64,000 bases of DNA from Rhodobacteraceae bacterium HLUCCO07 (GCA_001314705.1 LJSU01000010.1:1-64000), one strand, 5' to 3'. Shown: positions 34,276 to 44,457, counted from the stretch's first letter. Numbers and translations: made by a program. The notes: a model not told the origin generated them from the sequence alone.

Positions 34276-34485
34276 TCAATGCCCGGGCGGCGCGTCCGGG
34301 CGCAGGCAGACGCGTGGCGGGTTGCCGTCGGACGTGGTCGTGCGTGCACCGCAGGCCATGCAGCGAAAGTCGCGCTTGCCGTCATCGCCCATGCCCTGCG
34401 CACGCCAGCGGCAATGGCGCATGGCGCGGTTGGAAAAGATCAGGATCAGAATGAAGGCCAGGATCAGGCCGACAACGATGATCAT
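34276..34485 (-). CDS. small membrane protein with zinc ribbon
   Basis: 69 residues. One N-terminal transmembrane helix (IIVVGLILAFILILIF) is followed by NRAMRHCRWRAQG and a CxxC with a later Cys (FRCMACGARTTTS, PPRVCL), suggesting a small zinc-binding cytoplasmic domain. I recall similar short proteins in other Roseobacter genomes, but none with a known function. It lies upstream of the DUF1989 gene on the same strand. Confidence 0.65.
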   Translation of the reverse strand: MIIVVGLILAFILILIFSNRAMRHCRWRAQGMGDDGKRDFRCMACGARTTTSDGNPPRVCLRPDAPPGH

Positions 34486-34611
34486 TCAGGGCCTCTTGCA
34501 GCGGGCAGGCGTGGAGCCCGTTCCATAACGCGCGCATCAATTGGAGAAAAGGCGGCGGCATGAACTCTGCCGTCAGAGCCAGCGCGCTGGTCCTCGCGAT
34601 CCGGGGCCAGT

Positions 34612-35754
34612 TCAACGGGTCATCACCTCGACCGAAAGGATCGTGGGCAGGTGGCGGGCAATTTCGGACCAGGTTTCGCCCGCGTCAAAACTGGCAAAGA
34701 GCGAGCCGGTGTTGGTACCGAAATAGACGCCCGCCGGATCGGCCCGGTCGGTCGCCATGGCCTGACGCAGAACCGTGAAGAAACAGGACTCGCCCGGCAG
34801 GCCGGCGCGCTTGTCGCTCCATGTCTCGCCGCCGTCGGTCGATTTCCAGACCGCCGCGCGGGCGTCCGGGGGAAACCGGCCCGCCATGTCACCGTTCAGC
34901 GGGATCACCCAGAGGGATCGCGGATCGGAGGGATGCACCGCGATCGGAAATCCGAATGTCGAGGGCAGGCCGGTGCCGATGTCATCCCAATGGCGCCCAT
35001 CATCGCGTGACCGCCATGTGCCGTGGTGGTTCTGCTGGTAGATCGTGCCATCGGCGGCACGGGCCATGTTGTGCACGCAATGGCCGATCTCGCCCCCGGA
35101 GGGTGCGGCGGGGTGATCATGCGTCGCCTGCGCCGCCGCGTTCGAAAGCCGGTTGCGCCGATCCCAGCTTGCGCCGCCATCCTCGGTTGCGAATACGCCC
35201 GCGGCGGAAATGCCCAGCCACATCCGCGCCGGATCGTCAGGGGCGGTAAGGATCGTGTGCAGTGTCAGCCCTGCCGCGCCGGGGTTCCAGTCGTCACGGT
35301 CGGGAAACTCCGCCAAGGCCGCGTTGCGCTCCCATGTCTTGCCGTTGTCGCGGCTCACGTAGAGGTTCGCGGGCTTGGCACCGGCATAGAGCGCATCACC
35401 GGCATGATGCAGCGACCAGATCGCGTCGATCTCGCCGGGGAAGGGGAAATCCTTGGGCTCCCAGCCGATCATCGCGGCGAGGTCGGCATCACTGGCCGCC
35501 CATTCATCGACAAGCCCGCCCGCGAGATGCGACAGGGTCCAGTTTTGCCCGCCATCGTCCGAGTGCCAGACCCCGGCGCCATGCCACTCGCCGCCACCCG
35601 CCGCCCAGATCGAACCGGACACGGGGTCGCCGAGAACATGATTGATCGGCCAGCCGTCGCAATGCGGACCGGACACGCGCCAATCTGCCCGTTCACCGGG
35701 TGAGGTGATCAGAAAGGCCCCCTTGGTGGTGCCGAGGCATATGGTGGTTTCCAT
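34612..35754 (-). CDS. BNR/Asp-box repeat (sialidase-like beta-propeller) protein
   Basis: 380 residues. Six Asp-box-type motifs are spread through the protein (SDDGGQNW, SRDNGKTW, TEDGGASW, SRDDGRHW, STDGGETW, SFDAGETW), consistent with a propeller. No signal peptide is visible, and the sialidase catalytic residues are not recognisable, so exo-alpha-sialidase activity should not be assumed. It lies 63 bases after sdhB on the same strand; its ribosome binding site sits in the hairpin at 35759-35782. Confidence 0.78.
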   Translation of the reverse strand: METTICLGTTKGAFLITSPGERADWRVSGPHCDGWPINHVLGDPVSGSIWAAGGGEWHGAGVWHSDDGGQNWTLSHLAGGLVDEWAASDADLAAMIGWEPKDFPFPGEIDAIWSLHHAGDALYAGAKPANLYVSRDNGKTWERNAALAEFPDRDDWNPGAAGLTLHTILTAPDDPARMWLGISAAGVFATEDGGASWDRRNRLSNAAAQATHDHPAAPSGGEIGHCVHNMARAADGTIYQQNHHGTWRSRDDGRHWDDIGTGLPSTFGFPIAVHPSDPRSLWVIPLNGDMAGRFPPDARAAVWKSTDGGETWSDKRAGLPGESCFFTVLRQAMATDRADPAGVYFGTNTGSLFASFDAGETWSEIARHLPTILSVEVMTR

Positions 35755-35758
35755 CGTG

Positions 35759-35782
35759 CAACCCTCCCTCGCGGGAAGGTTG
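35759..35782 (-). promoter_or_regulatory. hairpin burying the ribosome binding site of the BNR gene
   Basis: On the minus strand CAACCTTCCC pairs with GGGAGGGTTG around a GCGA tetraloop (one G-T pair). The right arm contains the Shine-Dalgarno sequence GGGAGGG, 5-8 bases before the BNR-gene ATG. It is also the only stem after sdhB, without a U-run. Confidence 0.5.
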
Positions 35783-35817
35783 GCATGGATTCGCGATCCC
35801 GTCGCCCCGAGCGGCGG

Positions 35818-36594
35818 TCACACCACGCGGTTGACCATCATGCGCTTGATCTCGGCAATCGACTTGGCCGGGTTCAGGCCCTTGGGGCAGGTCTTGGTGC
35901 AGTTCATGATGGTGTGGCAGCGGTAGAGCTTGAACGGGTCTTCGAGATCGTCGAGCCGTTCGCCCGTGGCCTCGTCGCGGCTGTCGATGATCCAGCGATA
36001 GGCATGCAGCAGCGCGGCCGGGCCGAGATACTTGTCGCCATTCCACCAGTAGGACGGGCAGGAGGTCGAACAGCACGCGCACATCACGCATTCATAGAGC
36101 CCGTCGAGTTTCTCGCGATCCTCGATCGACTGCTTCCACTCCTTCGCGGGGCGGTTGGTCTTGGTTTCCAGCCACGGCATGATGCTGGCATGCTGGGCAT
36201 AGAAATGCGTGAGGTCGGGAATGAGATCCTTGACCACCGGCATGTGCGGTAGCGGATAGATCTTCACGTCGCCCTTCACCTCGTCCATGCCGTAAATGCA
36301 GGCGAGCGTGTTGATCCCGTCGATATTCATCGCGCAGGAGCCGCAGATCCCCTCGCGGCACGAGCGGCGGAAGGTCAGCGTCGGGTCGATATTGTTCTTG
36401 ATGTAGATCAGCGCATCCAGAACCATCGGCCCGCAATCGTCGAGATCGACGAAATAGGTGTCGAGCTGCGGATTCTTGCCGTCATCGGGGTTCCACCGAT
36501 AGATCTGGAACTTGCGCACGTTCTTGCCCTCGGGCTTTGGCCAGGTCTTGCCAGTGGTCATGCGACTGTTCTTTGGTAGAGTCAGTTGAACCAT
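35818..36594 (-). CDS. sdhB: succinate dehydrogenase iron-sulfur subunit
   Basis: 258 residues. The [2Fe-2S] ligands are in [10 protein letters not shown] followed by LAC, and the [4Fe-4S] and [3Fe-4S] ligands in [12 protein letters not shown] and [17 protein letters not shown]. It relays electrons from SdhA to quinone in complex II on the cytoplasmic side of the membrane. AAGGAG upstream supports ATG 36594. Last gene of the sdhCDAB operon, 11 bases after sdhA. Confidence 0.97.
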   Translation of the reverse strand: MVQLTLPKNSRMTTGKTWPKPEGKNVRKFQIYRWNPDDGKNPQLDTYFVDLDDCGPMVLDALIYIKNNIDPTLTFRRSCREGICGSCAMNIDGINTLACIYGMDEVKGDVKIYPLPHMPVVKDLIPDLTHFYAQHASIMPWLETKTNRPAKEWKQSIEDREKLDGLYECVMCACCSTSCPSYWWNGDKYLGPAALLHAYRWIIDSRDEATGERLDDLEDPFKLYRCHTIMNCTKTCPKGLNPAKSIAEIKRMMVNRVV

Positions 36595-36605
36595 TGTCGG
36601 TCTCC

Positions 36606-38411
36606 TTAGAACGTCCGCGCCTTGGGCGCGATTTTCTTGATCGCGATGCCGCCCTCTTTCTCGGTGGTGAGCGGATCCTTGATCACGTCGCGATAGGAAA
36701 GCGTCACCTCGGCGCCATCGACCCGCGCGATGCTGTGCACACGCCAGTTCTTGTCGTCGCGCTCGGGGTGATCCTCGTGCGCGTGGGCGCCACGGCTTTC
36801 CTTGCGGGCCTCGGCGCTGACGATGGTGGCCATCGCGTTGGGCATGAGGTTGGTCAGTTCCAGCGTCTCCATCAGGTCGCTGTTCCACACCAGGCTTCGG
36901 TCGGTAACCGAAAGGTCATCCACCTTGCCGGCGATGGAGATCATCTTTTCGACCCCGTCGGAGAGGGTCTTGGCGGCGCGGAACACGGCGGCGTCGGATT
37001 GCATGGTCTTTTGCATCTCGAGCCGCAATTCGGCGGTCGGGACGCTACCCTTGGCATGGCGCAGCCCGTCGAACCGGTCGAACGCCTTGTCCACCGATGC
37101 CGTGTTGAGAGCCGGGTTGGCGGATTCGGCATCGACCACCTTGCCCGCGCGGATCGCGGCGGCACGGCCAAAGACCACGAGGTCGATGAGCGAGTTGGAA
37201 CCCAGCCGGTTGGCGCCATGCACCGAGGCACAGGCGGCCTCGCCCACGGCCATGAGGCCGGGCACCACGGCATTGGGATCGCTCTTGGTGGGGTTGAGCA
37301 CCTCGCCCCAGTAATTCGTGGGGATGCCGCCCATGTTGTAATGCACCGTGGGCAGCACCGGGATCGGTTCCTTGGTGACATCGACGCCGGCAAAGATGCG
37401 CGCGCTTTCCGAGATGCCGGGCAGGCGCAGTTGCAGCGCCTCGGCGGGCAGGTGGCTGAGGTTGAGGTGGATGTGATCGCCCTCGGGGCCGACGCCGCGG
37501 CCCTCGCGGATTTCCATGGTCATCGAGCGGCTGACATAGTCGCGCGGGGCGAGATCCTTGTACTGGGGCGCATAACGCTCCATGAAGCGTTCGCCCTCGG
37601 AATTGGTGAGGTATCCGCCCTCGCCGCGCGCGCCCTCGGTGATGAGACAGCCCGCGCCATAGATGCCGGTGGGGTGGAACTGCACGAATTCCATGTCCTG
37701 AAGCGGCAGGCCCGCGCGCGCCACCATGCCGTTGCCGTCGCCGGTGCAGGTATGGGCCGAGGTCGCGCTGAAATAGGCGCGGCCATAGCCGCCGGTGGCC
37801 AGCACGACCATCTTGGCGTTGAAGACATGCATGGTGCCGTCATCGAGTTTCCAGCACACCACGCCGGTGCAGGCGCCGTCGTCGCTCATGACGAGGTCGA
37901 TGGCGAAATACTCGACATAGAACTCGGCCTTCTGCTTGAGGCTTTGTCCGTAGAGCGTGTGCAGGATCGCGTGGCCGGTGCGGTCGGCGGCGGCACAGGT
38001 GCGCTGCACCGCGGGGCCTTCGCCGAACTCGGTGGTGTGGCCACCAAAGGGCCGCTGATAGATCTTGCCTTCTTCGGTGCGCGAGAAGGGCACGCCGTAG
38101 TGTTCGAGCTCGTACACCGCCTTGGGCGCCTCGCGGGCAAGGTATTCCATCGCGTCGGTATCGCCCAGCCAGTCGGAGCCCTTCACCGTGTCATACATGT
38201 GCCATTGCCAATGGTCCGGCCCCATGTTCGACAGCGAGGCGGCGATACCGCCCTGCGCCGCGACAGTGTGCGAGCGGGTCGGGAAGACCTTGGTCACGCA
38301 GGCGGTGCGCAAACCCTGTTCGGCCATGCCCAGCGTGGCACGCAGGCCCGCGCCGCCGGCGCCGACCACGACCACGTCATATTCATGTGTCTCGTATTCG
38401 TAAGCAGCCAT
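36606..38411 (-). CDS. sdhA: succinate dehydrogenase flavoprotein subunit
   Basis: 601 residues. The FAD dinucleotide motif [17 protein letters not shown] lies near residue 14, and [15 protein letters not shown] carries the histidine for covalent FAD (His48). Active-site segments include [11 protein letters not shown] and [11 protein letters not shown]. It oxidises succinate to fumarate. ATG 38411 is preferred over a TTG two codons upstream. Preceded by sdhD (10-base gap). Confidence 0.98.
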   Translation of the reverse strand: MAAYEYETHEYDVVVVGAGGAGLRATLGMAEQGLRTACVTKVFPTRSHTVAAQGGIAASLSNMGPDHWQWHMYDTVKGSDWLGDTDAMEYLAREAPKAVYELEHYGVPFSRTEEGKIYQRPFGGHTTEFGEGPAVQRTCAAADRTGHAILHTLYGQSLKQKAEFYVEYFAIDLVMSDDGACTGVVCWKLDDGTMHVFNAKMVVLATGGYGRAYFSATSAHTCTGDGNGMVARAGLPLQDMEFVQFHPTGIYGAGCLITEGARGEGGYLTNSEGERFMERYAPQYKDLAPRDYVSRSMTMEIREGRGVGPEGDHIHLNLSHLPAEALQLRLPGISESARIFAGVDVTKEPIPVLPTVHYNMGGIPTNYWGEVLNPTKSDPNAVVPGLMAVGEAACASVHGANRLGSNSLIDLVVFGRAAAIRAGKVVDAESANPALNTASVDKAFDRFDGLRHAKGSVPTAELRLEMQKTMQSDAAVFRAAKTLSDGVEKMISIAGKVDDLSVTDRSLVWNSDLMETLELTNLMPNAMATIVSAEARKESRGAHAHEDHPERDDKNWRVHSIARVDGAEVTLSYRDVIKDPLTTEKEGGIAIKKIAPKARTF

Positions 38412-38421
38412 GGTCAATCCT

Positions 38422-38793
38422 TCACAGTGCGATCTTGGCGAGCGCGTAAAGCCCGGTGGCGATGATGGTCCAGCTCAGGCCCACCACGAGCATGATCAGC
38501 GCCTTGCGCAGGGTGCCCTGCCAGTAATCCTCGATCATCATCTTGGCGCCGTTCTTGAAATGCATCATCCCCACCAGCAGGGTGAGCGCGGTCAGGATCG
38601 CCGGGAAGGGGCGCGCGAAGGTGGCCAGCACCTCTTCGCGTGTGCCGCCCAGCGCGCTGCCGAAGACGATCAGGAAGGTGGGCACCAGGAAGGCCAGGCC
38701 GACGGAACTGACGGTCATGTACCAGTGATGTTCGGTGCCGGTATGCGCGGCCCCCTTGCCTTCGGCGCGTTTGCGGTCGGTCAGGTAACGCAT
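38422..38793 (-). CDS. sdhD: succinate dehydrogenase membrane anchor subunit
   Basis: 123 residues with three transmembrane helices (about 27-48, 60-80 and 92-115). [29 protein letters not shown] and the alphaproteobacterial length fit SdhD. It anchors the catalytic pair and helps bind haem b and quinone. Ten bases separate its stop from the sdhA start codon. Confidence 0.92.
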   Translation of the reverse strand: MRYLTDRKRAEGKGAAHTGTEHHWYMTVSSVGLAFLVPTFLIVFGSALGGTREEVLATFARPFPAILTALTLLVGMMHFKNGAKMMIEDYWQGTLRKALIMLVVGLSWTIIATGLYALAKIAL

Positions 38794-38803
38794 GGCTCGG
38801 CCC

Positions 38804-39187
38804 TCACACGATCAGGATGGTGATGACGGTCAGGACGACCGACCCGACAAGACAGGCGATGCCCAGCTTCTCGGCGGTTTCGATCTCGAGCCCATGGCCC
38901 GCGTCGAAATAGAGATGCCGCAGCCCGGCAAGGTAATGATACCAGATGCCCAGCAGCGAGAGCGTCATCACCAGGTCGCCAAACCAGGAGGTCATCACCG
39001 CGTTGGCGGTGGCGAAAGACGCATCCGACACCGCCGCGGACAGAAGCCACCAGACCACGAGGATCACGGCCACGATGAGCGCATTGCCTGTGATCCGCGT
39101 CAGGATCGAGGTGATCGAGGTGAGCTGCGGGCGGTAAATCTGGATATGCGGGCTGAGCGGGCGTTCGACGGGTTTTGTCTCGGCCAT
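38804..39187 (-). CDS. sdhC: succinate dehydrogenase cytochrome b556 subunit
   Basis: 127 residues. SPHIQIYRPQLTSITSILTR is the SdhC signature with the quinone-site Ser and Arg, and HYLAGLRHLYFDAGH carries the likely haem ligand His. Three transmembrane helices. GGGG precedes ATG 39187. First gene of the operon; a TATACT -10-like sequence lies at 39222-39227 without a good -35, which suggests dependence on an activator. Confidence 0.95.
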   Translation of the reverse strand: MAETKPVERPLSPHIQIYRPQLTSITSILTRITGNALIVAVILVVWWLLSAAVSDASFATANAVMTSWFGDLVMTLSLLGIWYHYLAGLRHLYFDAGHGLEIETAEKLGIACLVGSVVLTVITILIV

Positions 39188-39332
39188 GGGCGATCCCCCT
39201 GTTGTTCGGTTTGCACACGTCAGTATACGTGCGATGCCTGTCACATGATTAAAACGGATTGCAGGGCGGTGTCACGGGTGTTTGACATGTGACGCGACGG
39301 TTTTGGGTAAATTCTTCGAAGAATCCGTCTAT

Positions 39333-39364
39333 TTGTGATCACGGAATTATTCGTGTGATCACAA
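39333..39364. promoter_or_regulatory. paired TGTGATCACA-type operators upstream of sdhC
   Basis: Two GTGATCAC cores at 39335-39342 and 39355-39362, with start-to-start spacing of 20 bases. They lie 148-175 bases upstream of the sdhC start. A near-identical pair precedes sucC (21-base spacing). The spacing near two helical turns suggests cooperative binding of dimers. Confidence 0.7.
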
Positions 39365-39424
39365 TTCAGGCGGCGATATGAAATCCGCAAAGACCGCACC
39401 CGAATTCCGAGAAGGCGACTCCCA

Positions 39425-39438
39425 TTTGTGATCACAAA
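39425..39438. promoter_or_regulatory. third TTTGTGATCACAAA operator upstream of sdhC
   Basis: TTTGTGATCACAAA is a perfect 14-bp palindrome, 73 bases further upstream than the second site. It is the best-conserved copy and matches the outer bases of the sucC pair. Confidence 0.65.
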
Positions 39439-39524
39439 ACACGTGGCCAATCAAAAGAATAACCCGGATTCGACCGCTCCCCGGCGAGCAGGCACACAGA
39501 CCCGGCCAGGCAAGCCATGTGCAG

Positions 39525-39574
39525 GCTCTTTCTTGGGGAAAATACTCTCGGGGGTTTGGGGGTGAAACCCCCAA
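39525..39574. repeat. intergenic repeat with hairpin downstream of mch
   Basis: GCTCTTTCTTGGGGAAAATA then CTC, closely resembling the 12598 copy, followed by a G-rich/C-rich inverted repeat (TTGGGGGT/ACCCCCAA). On the minus strand it follows mch, so the hairpin probably acts as its terminator. Confidence 0.5.
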
Positions 39575-39658
39575 GGCCTGCGTGGCCTGAACGCAGTCTG
39601 ACCTGATGCGCCGCAGGCGCGCATTCCGGGCAAGACCTGACACAGTATGAATCGCGCA

Positions 39659-40690
39659 TCAAACCGGCATCAACGCCCAGTAGTCGAGATCGAGCAGGAC
39701 GCCCGGACGGTATTTGCCATCCGCGCCCTTCAATTCGCCCACCGACCCGTCCGAGGTGGCCACAAGCCGCAGGCGGATCGCGCCGACACCCGGCGCGGGC
39801 GTTTCGGCCTTGTCGAGCACTTCGGACCACGCCTTGACCGTCAGCCCGGCAAAGCACGGGTTTGCATGCGCCCCGCCGTTCAGCCCCGCGATCATCTGCG
39901 CGTTGGCCAGCCCGTTGAACGACAGCGCGCGGGCCATCGAGATCACGTGCCCGCCATAGATGAGCCGCTGGCCATCGGGGCGCAAGGTGGCGTCGAAATG
40001 CACCTTGGCGGTGTTCTGCCACAGGCGCGTGGCGATCATGTGCTCGGCCTCCTCGATGGTGATGCCGTCCACGTGGTCGATCACCTCGCCCACGGCGTAG
40101 TCGCCCCAGCGATGCGCCTCGCCCGCGAGCGCGAAATCGTAGCCCGTGAAATCAAGCCCCTCGGGGATCGCCAGATCGGCAGCATCCAGCGCCGGTTTGA
40201 GATCGGGCACCACGATTTCTGGCGCGGGGGCATCCGGATCGTTCTTGCGCACCATCACCCAGCGCACATAGCTCAGCACCGGCTCGTCCATCTGGTTGAG
40301 CCCGGTGGTGCGCACCCAGACGACACCGGACTTGCCGTTGGAGTTCTGCTTGAGGCCGATCACCTCGGACACCGAACGCAGCGTGTCGCCGGGATAGACG
40401 GGCCTGAGCCAGCGCCCTTCGGCATAGCCGAGATTGGCCACCGCGTTGAGCGAGATGTCGGGCACGGTCTTGCCAAAAACCACGTGGAACGCGGCGAGGT
40501 CATCGAGCGGGCTGCCCTCCAGCCCGCATTCAGCCGCGAACACGTCCGACGAGTAAAGCGCGTGCCGCGCCGGGTAGAGCGCGTGGTAGAGCGCCCGCTC
40601 GCCCTCGCCCACGGTGCGCGGGACGGCGTGCTCGATCACCTCGCCCAGTCTGTAATCCTCGAAGAACCGGCCCGGATTGGTCTTGGCCAT
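39659..40690 (-). CDS. mch: mesaconyl-C1-CoA hydratase
   Basis: 343 residues made of two MaoC-like hot-dog domains (about 1-165 and 180-343). The second has the FTGYDFALAGEAHRWGDYAVG and NTAKVHFDATLRPDGQRLIYG hydratase region. It interconverts mesaconyl-C1-CoA and beta-methylmalyl-CoA in the ethylmalonyl-CoA pathway. ATG 40690 gives MAKTNPGRFFEDYRLG, the known N terminus of the family. Followed by sdh on the same strand, preceded by nnrU and the mcl2-type gene. Confidence 0.9.
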   Translation of the reverse strand: MAKTNPGRFFEDYRLGEVIEHAVPRTVGEGERALYHALYPARHALYSSDVFAAECGLEGSPLDDLAAFHVVFGKTVPDISLNAVANLGYAEGRWLRPVYPGDTLRSVSEVIGLKQNSNGKSGVVWVRTTGLNQMDEPVLSYVRWVMVRKNDPDAPAPEIVVPDLKPALDAADLAIPEGLDFTGYDFALAGEAHRWGDYAVGEVIDHVDGITIEEAEHMIATRLWQNTAKVHFDATLRPDGQRLIYGGHVISMARALSFNGLANAQMIAGLNGGAHANPCFAGLTVKAWSEVLDKAETPAPGVGAIRLRLVATSDGSVGELKGADGKYRPGVLLDLDYWALMPV

Positions 40691-40715
40691 ATGCGCGCAC
40701 TCCTGATTTTGCGGA

Positions 40716-41261
40716 TCATCCGAAGGGGTAATAGCCCAGCCAAGCATGGATGAGCGAAATCACCCCGAACACGACGACGGTGCCGACGACGGCGCCGATC
40801 TCCTTGCCCATGGGGGCAGGGGCGGGTTTCTGCCATTCGGTCTGGCGGTTGATCAGGATCACCTCGACCACCGCCCAGGCCAGCAGCCCGCCAAAGAGGA
40901 TGAACGACGGCAGATCGCCATTGACCAGCAGATGCCCCAGTGCCCATGCCTTGACCGCCGTCAGCTGCGGGTGGCGAATGATCCGTGCGGCGCGGGTTTT
41001 CATCCCCGAGGCGGCAAAGAGATAGACCGAGATCAGCATCAAGAGGTTGTTGATCCCCGTCATCATCGGCGAGCGGCCCCAGTAGATCGTGCCGGGATCG
41101 GCCGCGCGGTAGCCCACCACCATGAGCACCAGCGACACCAGAAGCGCCAGCGCCACGCCGCCCTTGGCCCTGTCGCCCATCGCGGCACGGCGAGCCGGGG
41201 CAAGACGCTTGAAGAGATGGGCAAGCGACCACAGGAGGACGCCGAGGATCAGAAGGGTCAT
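40716..41261 (-). CDS. nnrU: NnrU family membrane protein
   Basis: 181 residues with about five transmembrane helices. SLAHLFKRLAPARRA, RIIRHPQLTAVKAWALGHLLVNG and NRQTEWQKP are NnrU (DUF1295-like) family segments with conserved His. NnrU was first linked to denitrification, but no nitrogen-oxide genes are here; the gene is also known between mcl2 and mch in Rhodobacter, so its role may be different. It lies 25 bases before mch. Confidence 0.82.
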   Translation of the reverse strand: MTLLILGVLLWSLAHLFKRLAPARRAAMGDRAKGGVALALLVSLVLMVVGYRAADPGTIYWGRSPMMTGINNLLMLISVYLFAASGMKTRAARIIRHPQLTAVKAWALGHLLVNGDLPSFILFGGLLAWAVVEVILINRQTEWQKPAPAPMGKEIGAVVGTVVVFGVISLIHAWLGYYPFG

Positions 41262-41302
41262 GGGGATGCCTTTTCGTTCGGAACGGTGGGTTGGCCCCCA
41301 CC

Positions 41303-42145
41303 CTACAATGAGGCGATCGAACTGGCCATCGAAAGAACCTTTTTCGCAGTCTCGACATGCAGGTTCTCGACGATCTTGCCATCGACCACGGCGACCCCCT
41401 GCCCGGTGCGCTCGACCTCCTCGAAGGCTTCGATCTGGCGGCGGGCGAGGTCGATCTCGGCCTCGGACGGCGAAAAGACGGCATTGGTCACGTCGACCTG
41501 CGCGGGGTGGATGAGGGTCTTGCCGTCAAAGCCCAGGTCGCGGCCCTGTTCGCATTCGGCGCGCAGGCCCTCGTCGTCCTTGAACTGGTTATAGACGCCA
41601 TCGACCGCCACGACCCCATGCGCTCGCGCCGCCAGCAGCATCATCTGGAGCGCGCCCATCAGCGGCAGACGGTCGGCCCGGGCGCGGCAGTTGAGCTCCT
41701 TGGCAAGGTCGTTGGTGCCCGCGACGAACCCGTGCACCTGCGGATGCGCGGCCACCTCCATCGCGTTCCAGACGCCGTGGCAGGTCTCCATCATCGCCCA
41801 GATCGGCATCTTGCCCACCAGGTCGCCCAGCGCCTGCACGTCGAGCGCGTTGTTGACCTTGGGCAAGAGGATGGCATCGGCCTCCATGTCCTTGACCGCC
41901 AGCGCATCCTCGCGCCCCCATCGGGTATCGAGCGCGTTGATCCGCACGATCCTTGCCCGGTTGCCATAGCCGCCCTCCTTGAGCGCCTTGGCCAGCGTGG
42001 TGCGGGCCTCGACCTTGGCATCGGGTGTCACCGCGTCCTCAAGGTCAAAGATGATCGCATCCACCGGCAGCCCCCGCGCCTTGTCGAGCGCGCGCTCTTT
42101 CGAGCCGGGGATGTAGAGGACGGAACGGTAGGGGCGCACGGTCAT
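41303..42145 (-). CDS. mcl2: (3S)-malyl-CoA thioesterase, Mcl2 type (CitE-like)
   Basis: 280 residues, HpcH/HpaI-CitE barrel. YRSVLYIPGSKERALDKARG, IIFDLEDAV (Mg2+ ligands), GTNDLAKEL and GFDGKTLIHPAQ are present. The YIPGSKERA start and length match Rhodobacter Mcl2, which hydrolyses (3S)-malyl-CoA, rather than the longer Mcl1 malyl-/beta-methylmalyl-CoA lyase. A lyase function cannot be ruled out. Together with mch and nnrU it repeats the Rhodobacter gene order. Confidence 0.82.
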   Translation of the reverse strand: MTVRPYRSVLYIPGSKERALDKARGLPVDAIIFDLEDAVTPDAKVEARTTLAKALKEGGYGNRARIVRINALDTRWGREDALAVKDMEADAILLPKVNNALDVQALGDLVGKMPIWAMMETCHGVWNAMEVAAHPQVHGFVAGTNDLAKELNCRARADRLPLMGALQMMLLAARAHGVVAVDGVYNQFKDDEGLRAECEQGRDLGFDGKTLIHPAQVDVTNAVFSPSEAEIDLARRQIEAFEEVERTGQGVAVVDGKIVENLHVETAKKVLSMASSIASL

Positions 42146-42547
42146 GGGATTCTCCGGTAATATTGTTGCGCGGATAGAGCATTTTTTGCTCGAAATGTTC
42201 AAGAGATTTCTCGCCGCGGCGCAGAAGAGGCGGCGTATTCGACCCAACGCCCGGGGGCAGCGATGCAGGATGAAGCGGGCCTTGCCCGGAACAGCGGCGA
42301 AGCCGCCCGGGCAGCGCCCGACCGCCCCCCGGGCGGGCGCTTCTGCAACGTCGGACTGCCGGGGAATTGTTGAGATATGCCGCCGAATAAACTGCGCAAT
42401 ACAATCGCTGGAAGTGCCCACCCGCGGTCGGCCGCTGCCCTTCTGTCGACTGTCCGAACAAGGCTCGTCGCCGCCATGTGATCGTTTTGCTCCGGGATGT
42501 CGGACCAATGACCGACACCCGGCTGACATCGAATCCCAGACATCAGG
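42146..42547. other. intergenic region between the mcl2-type gene and a TSUP permease
   Basis: 402 bases without a gene. An open minus-strand frame across it lacks protein-like character. The half nearest the mcl2-type gene is AT-rich (ATTTTTTGCTCGAAATG), likely its promoter side, and the half nearest the permease has short inverted repeats (GTCGG/CCGAC) that may end permease transcription. Confidence 0.5.
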
Positions 42548-43312
42548 TCAAGAACCCTGGCTCAGCCCGTCCCAGACCAGTTTCGCCCCCGTCACGGTCA
42601 GGAGCACATAGGTCAGCGCAAAGAACACCCGTTCGGGAATGGCGAAATGCGCCCGCACCCCCAGCCATGTGCCGAAAAGCGCGAACGGCGCCAGCCACAG
42701 ACCGGCCCAAAGGGTTTCGGCGGTGAAAATCCCGAGAAACCCGTAAGGTGCGGCCTTGAGGACGTTGTTGGCCCAGAACACGATCACGGTGGTGGCCTGG
42801 AACTCGGTCTTGCCGGGGCGTTTCGACAAGAGGTAGACCGCCGCCGCAGGCCCGCCGGCATGGGCCACGAAGCTGGTGAACCCCGCCGCCAGCCCGGCCA
42901 CCAACCCACCCCAGAACGGTATGGGCCGCCCCGCCACGGGAATTTTCCCGGCCCGCCCGGCGATCTGCCAGGCCACGAACAAGAGCGCGATCCCCCCGAT
43001 CAGGAGCCGCAGGTGATCGGCATCGGCCACCGTGTAGAAGGCCGCGCCAAGCACCACGCCGGGCAGCGAGCCAAGGATCAGCACGAGCGCGTCATGCGTG
43101 TTCCAGCGTTTCCAATAGGGTTTGAGCGTGGCCAGGTCGATCAGCATCAGGAGCGGCAACATGACCCCGATCGCCGCCCCCGGCTCCATCACCAGCGCCA
43201 GAATCGCCGCCGAGGCAAAGGCCGCGCCCGAGCCGAAACCGCCCTTGGATATACCCGCGAAAACAACCGCTGGGCCGGCGATGGCAAAAAAGCTCAGGTC
43301 CAGTGGCGGCAC
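42548..43312 (-). CDS. TauE/SafE (TSUP) permease
   Basis: 254 residues with about seven or eight transmembrane helices. FAGISKGGFGSGAAFASAAI in the first half and FTSFVAHAGGPAAAVYLLS in the second are TSUP-type glycine-rich loops. Unlike the 22308 gene, it belongs to the shorter branch. Substrate unknown. Divergent from mdh, with 162 bases between starts. Confidence 0.85.
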   Translation of the reverse strand: MPPLDLSFFAIAGPAVVFAGISKGGFGSGAAFASAAILALVMEPGAAIGVMLPLLMLIDLATLKPYWKRWNTHDALVLILGSLPGVVLGAAFYTVADADHLRLLIGGIALLFVAWQIAGRAGKIPVAGRPIPFWGGLVAGLAAGFTSFVAHAGGPAAAVYLLSKRPGKTEFQATTVIVFWANNVLKAAPYGFLGIFTAETLWAGLWLAPFALFGTWLGVRAHFAIPERVFFALTYVLLTVTGAKLVWDGLSQGS

Positions 43313-43468
43313 GGGATGGTCCTCGTTAAATTACGGTTTCCCAACCTCTTTAACCTTTCACGCACGGGCGCGACAGGCCGACGTGACCGCCGCGTCACGA
43401 CGTGGAACCCTTGCAGTGCGCGCCGGATCGGCTTAGGCAGTCGCGAAATTGGCAACCACCCGGAGTGA

Positions 43469-44437
<969 letters not shown>

Positions 44438-44457
44438 ATGCCGCGAAATGATGTATT

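Larger units (their letters stand above)
39188..39658. other. intergenic region between sdhC and mch
   Basis: 471 bases with no gene. It contains the sdh promoter side (TATACT on the minus strand at 39222-39227), three GTGATCAC palindromes (39335, 39355, 39428) and, nearest mch, the 39525-39574 repeat with a C/G-rich hairpin that probably ends mch transcription. Confidence 0.7.

Noticed and set aside
34612-35754. Sialidase activity for the BNR-repeat protein
   Set aside because: Asp-box repeats occur in many propellers. The catalytic Arg triad and Tyr/Glu of sialidases could not be located, and no signal peptide is present.
36537-38465. 642-codon plus-strand open frame
   Set aside because: Antisense to sdhA and the start of sdhB; no domain is recognisable.
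40716-41261. Denitrification role for the NnrU-family gene
   Set aside because: No nitrogen-oxide reductase or regulator gene is near; it sits among ethylmalonyl-CoA pathway genes, as in Rhodobacter.
42045-42518. 157-codon minus-strand open frame in the gap before the mcl2-type gene
   Set aside because: Arg/Gly-rich, no motif, and overlaps the mcl2-type N terminus in another frame. Treated as intergenic.
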